64,000 bases of DNA from Chloranthus sessilifolius. Taxonomy: Eukaryota > Streptophyta > Magnoliopsida > Chloranthales > Chloranthaceae. The notes under the pieces were generated by a model. It searched no databases, was not told the origin of the DNA, and worked only from the letters and a program-made list of their open reading frames with translations. Shown piece by piece: positions 34,901 through 46,900 of this stretch (the first letter of the stretch is position 1; each line of letters starts with the position of its first letter). The DNA lies in assembly GCA_021018995.1 (NCBI GenBank), contig CM037590.1:69783597-69847596 (forward strand), given 5' to 3'. The translations under genes were made by a program, and so were the position numbers.

Positions 34901-37900
34901 AGCCAGTTTAGACCCGCGGGTTTGGAAGGGTTTTATGCCATTTCAGCCCCTTTTTTCCCCCAGTTTCTCCTCTGTCTTAGCTGCATCTTCTTCTTCCTCT
35001 ACCTTAACACCCGGGAGAGTAAACGTTAGCCTACGGACCGCCCGAAAAGCTAGAAAGCGTCACATTTTCACCGGACATCATCGCATAGGTATCATGTTTC
35101 ATCATATAAGTTGTTTTTTCTTTATTTGCTTGTATTTTTTAAGCTATTTTCACTAGATCTACTCATAAATGTGGTAGATCTATCTAGTGAAAACTAGATC
35201 TACCCATTAGATCTATAGTTTGGGGGGGTTTATTTATTTAAGATCTACCCTTAAATATGATATATCTTGAATTTTTAAACCTAAAGTAGGGGATTTTGTG
35301 TTAAACCACCCTAATTTGAGCCTATAATGGGTCAAATTTTGAGGTTTAATGTGTGGGTCAATTTCTAACTATGGGGTTTATGTGGGTCATTTCATAACTT
35401 AATTTATTTATTTGGGGTTTATGTGGGTCAATTTGATAATAATTATGGGGTTTATGTGTATCACATACCCCATGATCATCGCATAGGTATCATGTTTCAT
35501 CATATAAGTTGTTTTTTCTTTATTTGCTTGTATTTTTTAAGATATTTTCACTAGATCTACCCATAAATGTGGTAGATATATATAGTGAAAACTAGATCTA
35601 TCCACTAGATCTATAGTTTGGGGGGATTTATTTATTTAAGATCTACCCTTAAACATGGTAGATCTTGAATTTTTAAACCTAAAGTAGGGGATCTTGTGTT
35701 AAACCACCCTAATTTGAGCCTATAATGGGTCAAATTTTGAGGTTTATGTGGTTCAATTTATAAAATTATTTATTAAATAATAATATGTGGGTCAATTTCT
35801 AACTATGGGGTTTATGTGGGTCATTTTATAACTTAATTTATTTATTTTGGGGTTTATGCGGGTCAATTTGATAATAATTATGGGGTTTATGTGTATCACA
35901 TACCCCATGACATGTAATTGATGTGTCACATGTGACATACCCCATGACACATCAGTTACACATGTGTCACATGTGTCGCATGTGTCGCATGTGTCATGGG
36001 GTATGTGACACATCAATTACACATGTGTCACATGTGTCGCGACACATGTAATTGATGTGTCACATGTGTCATGGGGTATGTGACACATGTGACACATCAA
36101 TTACATGTATGCACATCAATTACACGTGTCACATATGACGCATGTGTCATGGGGTATGTGAACATCAATTATATGTATGACACATGTGCCGCGACACATG
36201 TAATTGATGTGTCACATGTGACACATACCCCATGACACATCAATTACACATGTGCCACATGTGTCGCATGTGGCACATGTGACACATCAAATACACATGT
36301 GTCGCGACACATGTAATTGGTGTGTCACATGTGTGTGACACATGTGACACATACCCCATGACACATCAATTACACATGTGTAACATGTGTCGCATGTGGC
36401 ATGGGGTATGTAACACATGTGACACATCAAATACACGTGTCGTGACACATGTAATTGATGTGTCACATGTGTCACACATGTGACACATACCCCATGACAC
36501 ATCAGTTACACATGTGTCACATGTGTCATGGGGTATGTGACACATGTGACACATCAATTACACATGTCACACATACCCCATGATGCATGTGACACATCAA
36601 TTTCAAATAAATATAATTTTCAAATATTTTAAAAATTAGAATAATATGATTTTATAATATTTTCAAAATTAGAATAATATCAACTAAATACTATTTTCAA
36701 ATGTAATCTAAAATTTTTAAAAATTAGAATAATATGAAATAAATATGGTAAAATATAATCTAATATTTTAAAAATAAGAATAATATCAAATAAATTTTTA
36801 AATGTAATCTAAAGTTTTCAAAAATTAGAATAATATCAAATAAATTTGGAAATCTAATATTTTAAAAATTAGAATAATATCAAATAAATTTGATTTTCAA
36901 GTGTAATCTAAATGTTTTAATTTAATCCAATCGTTTGCTCATTCATGCAAGTGAAATAAATAAATATGGTACGTCAACAAGATCCAGCCTAGAAATACGG
37001 CACAACAATAGATGGTGATAGACTCCGAATAGAATACAAGCTTTGTGGAAAAAAATTGTTGGGAGGAGGTATCACACAGTTGAAGGAGCATTTGGGTCAT
37101 GTTAAGGGAGAGACAAAAGGATGTCTCAATGTACCCAGAGAGTTGAAAGAAGTTGTCTGAGCCAGTTTACAGGTGACAAAGGGAAAGAAAAAAGCAGAAG
37201 CCGACCTAGATAGAGAAATGTATGAGAGAATATGGAAGGGAGATCCAAAGTTTCATACACCTGAACCTGAGGATGATAAGGATGAGGATGAGCAAATAGC
37301 GGTAGTCATGAGGGAGACTGTTAGAGAAGCACGACAGTGACGAGATCAGGAAAAAGTCGATTATCGGTTTCGGTCCAGGTTGAGGGGCCCATCCATGCTT
37401 GTTGTTGGTGATGGATCTAGTCATAGGTCACATGTTGTTAATGATGAGGATATTCAGGAGACTCCCAGGTTGCGTAGGTCAGCATCTGTGAGGGAGACCA
37501 GGCCGTACTACAGGTCTCATAGATCCATTCATGTATCGGACAAAAAGCTCCAAACAAACTAAATTGAGTGCAATGTCACTGAAAAAATTGGGGAAGAAGC
37601 TTGAAAATTTCATTACAAAGTTCCTAATATACAACCACATTCCGAGTCAAATTGTGGAGTCGTCGTACTTCAAAAGTATGATTGATATAAGCATAGAAGT
37701 TGGTCCAGAAGTTAAAAAGTCTTCTGTATATGAGGTATCTGGGCCCTTACTAGATGATGAGTACAAGGAGATAGGAGCTTATGTAGATAGCTTCCACGAA
37801 GTATGGGATGAGAGGTTGCACAATTATGTTCGATAGAGGGACCGGTCCCACAAGGCAAAGTTTGATCAACTTTTTGGTTTACAGCGATACCGGGATAGTA

Positions 37901-40900
37901 TTTCTAAAATCAGTTTATGCTTCTAAACACGAGAAGACAGCTGATTACCTCTTCCAACTAATGGATAAGGTAGTTGAAGAGGTTGGAGAGAAGCGGTTGT
38001 GCAAGTGATAACAGACAATGCCGCTAATTACAAAGTCGCAAGAAGACAGCTAATGTTGAAGAGACGTCATTTTTACTGGACTCCGTGTGCCGCTCATTGC
38101 GTGGACCTCATTCTTGAGGATTTGAGAAAGAGAAGCAAGGCACAAGCAACTATTCAAAATGGAAGAACGATTAGTTCCTACCTGTACAACAGTGACAAGT
38201 TGGTGAATCTAATGAGAGACTTCACTAAGAATGAGTTGCTCCGGCCTGCGATTACACGATTTACGATACAATTTCTAGCCCTACAGATCGTGAACTGAAA
38301 AACATGGTCAACTCCGAAGAATGGAGAAAATATGAGTTAGAACTCTCACGATCAAAGAGACTTGCTTTGAATGAAGTTGGTGACTTGACCTACAGCCCCC
38401 AATTTTGGGCAAATGTTGACCACCTGATCGTCGTCACTACCCCGTTGGTGCAAGTATTGAGGTTGGTAGATGGTGATGAGAAACCAATGATGGGATATGT
38501 TTACAAGTCAATGGATAAGACCAAATTGGCTATTAAAACCAAGTGCCCTACAAAATATAAACGATATTGGGCGATTATCGAGAAGAGGTGGGATGCACAA
38601 TTCCACCAGTACTTGCATGCTGCAAGTATAACATGTTAAATTGTTTATGTACTGATTTTCATTTATTTATTATTTTTCATATTATTCACTATTTCCATAT
38701 ACTGATGAGATTGCTCATATTTGATGTATAGCACACTACTTGAATCTGGCCTTCCAATATACGCGATGATTTGAGTTGAGTGAGGCCGATGAAGTGTACA
38801 GCGGTTTGCTCAATGTGATCCAACGAATGCTCCCTGAGTTGACAGACCAAGGTCAAACCATCAGAGATGTGAGTAATCATACCTTATAACTAATAAGTCA
38901 AATATCATATGATCTGTTTATTGATATGTGGGTTATTGTATTCCATCTTTGTAAATTGACATGTTCCGCAAGAGACATAGGTCATTTGAGACCCCGTTGG
39001 CGCAATCCCAAATCAAGCACGATAAACCCGTTGATTGGTGGATGCACTATAAAGGTAATGGTATGATACTGAGGCGGGTTGCAATGAGGGTTTTATCGCA
39101 AACATCCTCATCATCCAACTGTGAGTGGAATTGGAACACCTTCTCTCTCATTCACACAAAGATAAGGAATAGACTAATTATGGAACGATTGGAAAAGTTA
39201 CTCTACTGTCACTACAACATGCGATTAAGGGTCAGGAATTTGTAGAGGGCCAACCGTGATAAGCAATTATATGAAGTCTTAATTCATATAATTTTTATTT
39301 GATGCAATTGATGAGGCATATACTAATTCATCTATCATATTCTACCTCACAGATAGTGAATATTTTGATCTCATCCAATTGGATTATATATTCACGGAGG
39401 ATGACTTTGAATCAATGGATCGAAGAGAGAGAAGAGTCAGTGTTGGATACTAAGGGCACTGCATGGCTGGACAATGCTGAAAGAGTAACAGAGGAGCAGG
39501 CTTCCCAACAATCGAGGCGGAAAGAAAATTGATTCACCGTCCAGTGATTGGGTCTAATGATGAAACGCAGCCTGGTAGTGATAATGGGGATGATGGGGGT
39601 GATGGTGAGGGTGATGGTCGAGGCAATGAAACCCACGTTGCCACTAGTGGTGGAGGGGATGATGTTGATCCCTCTTATTCTTATGGAGGTATTGCCGCAT
39701 GGGATGATGAGCCGGTAACAATGTATGATACTCCTACATTTAGAGGTGGAGGGGTTGAAGGAAGAGGAGCGTCAGAATCTTACGAAACACAACCACCACA
39801 AGGTCCACAAGATGATGTGGGTTATATGACTTCTAGCTTCGGAGGATTAGCTTGCAAAACACCGAAGATTTAGCAACCAGTAACCCATACTACCAGCCTC
39901 AACCAACCTACCTCGGGCCATATGACTTCGTTAGTCAAAGTTTTGGAGGACCGACCTTTACCTATTACACTGAGTCATATTCGTTGTTAATGCCTCAGCT
40001 TCAAGGGGCACATATGATCATGGGTATCAATATAACCAACATTACAGGGAAAGCTCGCGCACCAATAATGATGATCACGAGAGGGAAGAACCACCACGAA
40101 ATTCAATGAGGCTTTAAAGTAAGTTTTTCATTACAATATACCTTTTAATTTTAATCATGAGTCATGTACAATGTAATTTAGGTTATGCGTTGATAAAATT
40201 ATGAAATATGCATCAAATAAGCCTAAAATAAATTTTAAAAAAGTTAAAATAAATAGAAAATCATTAAATTTAATTTTTCTGATTTTTTTAGTATTTTCGG
40301 GGATTTCTAAAAAAAAAAAAAAAATTCCATGTATGAAACCGATACGAGGTCAGGACTATACATATCGGCTTTTCGGTATTTTGACCCATGGTATAAACAA
40401 TCCCAATTTACACGGTCATAAGCCTTCTCCATGTCCACTTTCCAAAGGGCAGCGGGCTGACCAGCGTGATGGGCCAAGTGCACCACCTCTTGTGCCACTG
40501 CCACTAGGTCCACCAACTATCTCCCATGGACATAAGCTCTCTGGTTTACCAAAATAATCTTGCCCATTAACGATTTAATTTTGTTTGCCAGAACCTTCAA
40601 GATGATCTTGTACAAGCAATTTAGAAGGCAAATCGGACGAAAATCCGAGAGGTCCTCTGCTCCGTCTCTCTTTGGAATGAGAGTTATAAAGGTGGAATTG
40701 AGGCTTCAGCAAATGAAGTTGTTGCCATAGAACTCATGAAGTACCTCCATAAGATCACTTTTAAGAATCGGCCAAAATTTACGATAAAATTCCAACGTAA
40801 AGCCGTCGGGCCCCGGGGATTTGGTTTTACCGCTGAACTTGATGGCCCGCCACACCTCGTCTTCACTAAAAGGCAACTCCACATCAGCATAGTCGACCTC

Positions 40901-43900
40901 CGAGATGGATTGAAACACCAGCCCATCCAGCTTCGACCAAGCAAGTCCCTCGTCAGAGTAAAGGTTTGTATAGTAGTTGACGACTTGGGACCTAATCAGC
41001 TCAGAATCGGAGTAGGTGACCCCCTCAACAACAATCTAACCCAAGTAGTTGATTTTATTAAGAGCGTCGGAGACTACCGGAAGAACTTGGTGCTATTGTC
41101 CCCCGCTTTAAGCCACTGCACCTTAGCCTTTTACTCCAGCAGACTTCATCGGCCATGCACTTGTTATTGAATTCTAATTTCTTTAACAGCATCTCCTCTT
41201 TCTTCTTCCTACAGGTCTCTATACTCCTCTAGATATCTAGCTCTTTCAGCCAAAGAAGCAAAGCCTCTTTCCGGATATGAACCAGCCTGTACACTTCTCT
41301 GTTTCATGCCTTAATGTGTCCCTTGAGCCGTTAAAGTTTGGACACAAATCAAAATGTTGTCGTCCCCGAAGTGGTAGGCTCGCTCCACCAAGAAGATACC
41401 ATCGCTTGAAATTTTTCATCAAGCAGCCACATGTTCTCAAAGTGAAAAGTGGAAGGCCCCTTCCCTAGAGAATCACATCGAAGTAGCAAAGGCAGATGAT
41501 CCGAGACAGCTCTGGCGAGCCCCTCTAACCTGGCGGCCGGAAAGATATCCAGCCACTCCGATGAACGGAGAAATCTATCAAGATGACTTAGAGAGGGCAT
41601 CTCCTGACGGTTAGACCAAGTAAATCTTGACCCCGCGAGTGGAAGGTCAATCAGCTCCCAATCGGATATAAAGGAGTTGAACTCGCACTTCACCGCAGAA
41701 TCCGGCAATCCACCCAGCTTCTCATTGGGCCATCTTATAGAGTTGAAATCACCCCCCATGCAAAGCGGGTAATCCCACCTAGCAGCAACAGCAGCAAGCT
41801 CAAACCAGAAATCACCCCGAAATCTATCATCCATCGGCCATAGATGCCAGAAAACGTCTAAATTGTACATGTGTCTCTATTCCGAAGAACAACAGAAGCG
41901 AAATAGAGGCCCATCTCTTCATCAACTTTGTCGAACAGTAAAGTGTTCCAGGCTACCAAAATGCCTCCCAAGGCTCCAACGGAATCAATCCCAACCCATC
42001 CCCAAAGATTGCTTCCAAGCACAGAAGCAACTTTGATCCTATCGCAGCAGCCCCACTTAGTTTCTTGACGCATAATAACCGTCGGGTTGATCATAGCGAT
42101 AACCCGCTTCACCCTAGCGTGCTTTGACCTGTCGTTGATACCCCTTACATTCCACGAGAACATCATCTAGAGACAATGAGAAGCCCGCCCAAGAAAGGAA
42201 AATGGGCTTTAAAAAATCCCCAGCTCCCCTCCCATCTGACATCCCCCACTATAACAGAGCGAGCTCCGAAGATTTGGATCCCCGCTTCTTCTTGGCGTTG
42301 GATAACCAGCTTACTAAAATGGTGCTTCATCTAACCCCTTGAAGGTCATTCTGAGTTCACAACCCATGGGAATTAGACGATCAACTTCATCTGAACCTCC
42401 GGAGCTGTCACGAAAGTCGTGTCCCCCAGCTACAAAGGAAATAGTGGAACTAGCACCCCTGGTGGGCTTGAAAGAACACTGGATCCAGTTTCCAGCCTAA
42501 TCTCATCGAAGCGATCTCAATGGGAAGATCTCCGCCGAAGAGGAAGCGGAGGAGGAGAGTGAATCGGAGGTTGACAGTGCAGAGGAAGTCGGGGGCGACC
42601 GAATTTGGAAGGCAGAGAGATGGAATCTCATAAGGTGCAAAGAAAAGCGATCCCCAACAGTCGACGGGGCCCAACGTGAAAGAACTAGAAGTGGCCTCCT
42701 AAGACTGTTGGGCCCCAACGCAGTCCATCTTTTCCTAATACCCACAATCCATCCTTCCATTGACCCGCAAATGCACGCTAGTCAGCCATGGACCCGATCT
42801 AAGATGAATTTGGGTTCTAGTGGGTCCCAAACCCATTTGTTGTATGGTAGTCAAGGATACCAACCCGCCATGGGCCCATTTTACCTCCCATGCCAGCTGT
42901 CAGCCATTAGCTCTGTCGATGCCACGTGTCCCCCCCCCCAAGGCGTTTTTCCCCCAAACCCGCTGCTTCAACCACTAGCCCTTCGAAAGAAACCATGGGC
43001 TCAAAAGTAAAACGGGCTGACACAGCAGGTTCCTTTCCACGGTCCCAATTTTATCCAAAGCAGCCGAAAACCACCTGATGTCCTCCCTAAAATCTGGCAC
43101 CAAACCAGCAGCCGATTTTGACCTTTGTGGTGTACGAACCCAACTCCCAACCGCAGCGCTTCGGCCAGCAAAGCCACCTATCGCCTCCAACCACACGGGG
43201 TCATCTCTACCTGGCAACCCATTTATAGTAAGGTACAAGCTCTCATCCTCTCTTGAGGAATTTGAAATTTTGAGCCATTCTGGAGTCTCCCTTGTAGCAG
43301 ATCCAGAGATCGCTACCGTTGAAGCCTTCCAACGGTGGTAGATCAAGACCACCAGGAAAGTGCGTCGTACCGGCCGGACCTCCTCAAGACGCCGTCTCCA
43401 GCGAGTCAACCACTAGAGATTCCAATGAGGTTCTGATTTCTCCCTCTTCTAGCTCTTCGAGGCCAAGTGCATGGCCCCCAACACTCCCCGACACGGTCGT
43501 CCTCCCATGATGCGCTACAGGCGAGGACATATCCCTCTGCGCAGCTATTTCCCCCGGCCTACCAACCAAATCTACCCGGTTCCCAGTTGGGTAGATGAAC
43601 AACGGGAGTTTTTTGCTGGCACCACCGAGTATGTCTTCCTCACCTCTGACAAACCTCGACGTTTCCTGGTCCGGATGCCTCAGGAGGAGAGCCCGCTCAC
43701 CCAACTCCAATTCGATGAAGATCCGAACATTTTGTTCGCAGATGCAAACGGTACAGCATCTCGAGATGGCATCAATGCGATCGACGGTGCCCAGGATGCG
43801 GGCAAAGCTCATCTCCCACAGGTCGGTTGTGCTCCGACCGACAGCTATGAGGGACCCACAGAGAGCGACGACCGCCTCGAAGATTTTAGAACTCCAGGCA

Positions 43901-46900
43901 TGTAGCGCCAGACCCCATAGCCTCAGTCAAAACCCCCCATCGAAGGAGAGTGGGCAAACCTCCCCGTCATGAACCTCCCATCGCCAGTAGGTGACCGGGA
44001 CCATGTCAATGTGGAATTTCTTTTGAGCGCAGAACTTTTCGGCGGCGGCCTCATTGTGAAAACGCACCAGATAGCTAGTCGGAGTGAAGGGGGAAATGTA
44101 AGGTCATTCACGTAGGGCCCAACAACAATGTAACCACTAGTAAATTTGAATAGGTAGAAGCGAATTAATGGTGAAATTAATGGTAGCCCAAAAATATGGT
44201 AGGTTGGAAGCTAAGGCTTTTAGTTCTGGGTTATTGCATTCCAAGGTAGGTGGTCCCACACCCATTATTCTCCCAATGTTTGTGCCTCACTCAGGCAGCC
44301 CTCCGCCCTTGGAAGATTTTCGAATTTTGCCTTGTCCTCGAATCTGGCGCCAGCCTTTACCACCTTCGCAAAGGATACGTGACGACGAACATGACCGAAT
44401 CGCGGTCGGCGGTTGGCCCCACCACGATCAGTCAAACCCGAAACTCCCCTAAGTCGTTTACCAGCGATAGACCACCCATTTTGGAGGTCTTTGGCCTGGG
44501 TATCAACCATTAAGGACCACTTGCTCCATATCCCTTCCTCTTATGGTTTGAAACTCATTGGTGATGATGTGAGGCCCCGCAAGTCAGAGGGCCCCACATC
44601 CGATAGGGTGGCACCGTGACCGTCTACGGAAGTTCACCCTGTGGCAAGCCGGATAGAACCAGTCCCCCACCTGTAGCACCACCGTGTTCATATTCTTGAA
44701 TGAATCCTCACGGTGTCGAAACGTATGCCACCTAGGTGGTCACAATCACATGGAACAACCAGTTGTCTCTACTCACCCCAAATTGTGGCCGTTTTCAGGC
44801 TTACATGATACCAAAAGTTTCACCCCGAATCTATGGAGCATCCATAGCTCCTAGCCTCCTACACATGTTACTTAACGACATAGTTATCTCGAATGAGAAA
44901 ACCTATAGTACCTCATATCTCAAGAGACAAAATGAATATGCATGCAAATATATATAATGAATGTAGGGCTGCAACTAACTAGAGCCGAGCTCGAGATTGG
45001 GTCAACTCTAGCTCGGCTCTACCTTATACGAGCCAAGGGCGAACTCGGCTCTAGGCCCTTGGAGCCTGAAAATTATGAGCTCTAGATCACCTCTACCGAG
45101 CTCGACTCAAATCGAGCTTCGAGTCAAATAAGTTCTATTATAATTTTTCTTGATACTAGTTTTTAATAAACCTCACCTCCTTTTTAATAGATGAAAGCTC
45201 TAATAAACTTTTATAAATGAAACCCTAATCTCTTTGTCCTTTAGTCCTTTTTGGAGAAAGAAGATGTTTAATGGATCCATCAGAAGTGAGACGAATCGAT
45301 TGAAGAAAGGTGTTCAAATTTAATGCACTAAATATTAATGTTAATTAAAAGCCTTAATCTCATATTAAAGTTTATGTTTGTTGCCCGTGGTTGTCATTTA
45401 ACCATGGAGATGATGGTAACTAGTCGTTCAGTGGTATAGTCGTATAAAGTATAGTCAATGTCGTGTAGTGGTGTAGGTGTTGGTTGTAGGTGTTGATTGG
45501 TTGGTCGATTGTTGTGTCAATGGTTCTTGGTTGACATTGGTTGCTCATTGAGACAAATGGGAGAGAGAGAGAGAGCAAGGGTTTTAGTCGTTGCAAAGAG
45601 AAAGAGTGAAGAAGCCTTAATGGAGAACGAGTAGAGAGCGACTCAAAGCTTTAATGAAGGATCAGAAGGGTTATATGTTTAATTACATATTTATTTATTC
45701 TAAGTAACCGTTAGATGAATCTAATGGTTATAACGATAAAAAGGTGAAATAATTATAAAAATTGTATATAATAACAATTACTTAAAAGGGTAAATAAGTA
45801 AATATATATTATATATTTATTATATAGATTTGAAAAAGTTATATAAAACATTAATCAATTCGAGTCGAGCCAAGCCTAGGGCTGCAACACAGCCAAGCCA
45901 ACTTAACTCGGCTCGAAAATGAGAGCTTTTGCTCTCTTAAGCTTGGCTCAAGAGCTAGAGCTGACCTTTTTATCTGTAAACTCTCTTAAAGTAGCCCTGT
46001 AAAGCTCGGCCCAACTCAGCTCGATTAATATTATATAATATTTTTATATATAATAATATATATTATATCTAATTTTTTTAATTTTTGAACTTTTTTCCCC
46101 TTATAAGTAACGTTAGATTCATCTAATAGTTAGTTTATAATGGATAAATATGTAATAACTGTATAACCCTCATGGTCATCTATTAAAGCTTTCTCTCTCT
46201 TCCCGTTCTCCATTAAAGCTCTCTCTATATCTTTCTCTCTCTCCGCAACCATTAAAGCTCTTGCTCTCTTTCTCACTCGTCTCAATGAGCTAGGGGAGCA
46301 GATTCGATTAACCAAACCGAACGAAACCAAAATTTCAATTTTCGGGTCGGTTTCTGCAAAACCAAACCATAACCGAGAAATTGCAACTTCGGTTAACCGA
46401 ACTTTTCAACCCCCCAAACCGAAACCAAACCGATTTGGTTGTCAATTTTTCTTCATACTTTTTTTTATTTTTTTAGTCATTTAATTTTTCGATTTTTCTG
46501 GTTTTTTATCAGTTTTTTCATCCTACTCAACCGGTTTTCAGTTTTTGGGTACCAAAATCAAAACCGAATCGGTTCGGTTCGGTTTCAATTGGTTTCAATC
46601 CGGTTCGGATGGCCCGGTTTTCGAGTTTTGATTATTTTTTTGCACCCCTAGTAACAACCATGGATCAAAATTTCGTCTGATGCCGATATGTATCGGACGA
46701 TACGTATCGGTATCAGAGGTGGACGATATGGACGATACGTATCTATATCGTTCTTTTATATAGGGTTTACCGGACGATACATATCATCCGGTACTATCCG
46801 ATACCGATATGTATCATCCGATACGTATCGGTTTTGGGCTCGAATGATACGTATCGGTATACCGGCATTTTGATCCATGGTAACAACCAACCACTAGCAT

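Larger units (their letters stand above)
34624..40390 (+). mobile_element. hAT transposon, copy 1, inserted in the LINE
   Basis: Terminal inverted repeats CATGGGTCAAAATATC and, inverted, CATGGGTCAAAATACC. 8-bp target duplication GTTTAAAC (34616-34623) and GTATAAAC (40391-40398), one mismatch. The ends are rich in GATACGTATCGG-like palindromes. 5,767 bp: about 2.3 kb of repeats, then a multi-exon transposase on the plus strand. Removing the element rejoins the LINE RT reading (RVNWDCLY to YMFGRLEF), confirming both ends. Confidence 0.93.
32464..44711 (-). mobile_element. L1-type LINE, interrupted by a hAT element
   Basis: The 3' end is at 32464 with an A-run on the minus strand (T-run 32465-32473). 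An 11-bp target duplication GGTGTCGAAAC is present at 32453-32463 and 44712-44722, fixing both ends and showing the copy was full length: 12,248 bp, or about 6.5 kb without the hAT insertion. Order on the minus strand: 5' UTR, ORF1, endonuclease, reverse transcriptase (split at 40391/34615 by the hAT), zinc-finger end. Stops and frameshifts in all parts. Confidence 0.93.

Noticed and set aside
35900..36600. CRISPR-like array
   Set aside because: Repeats are of variable length with no spacers and sit inside a plant transposon; it is a palindromic satellite.
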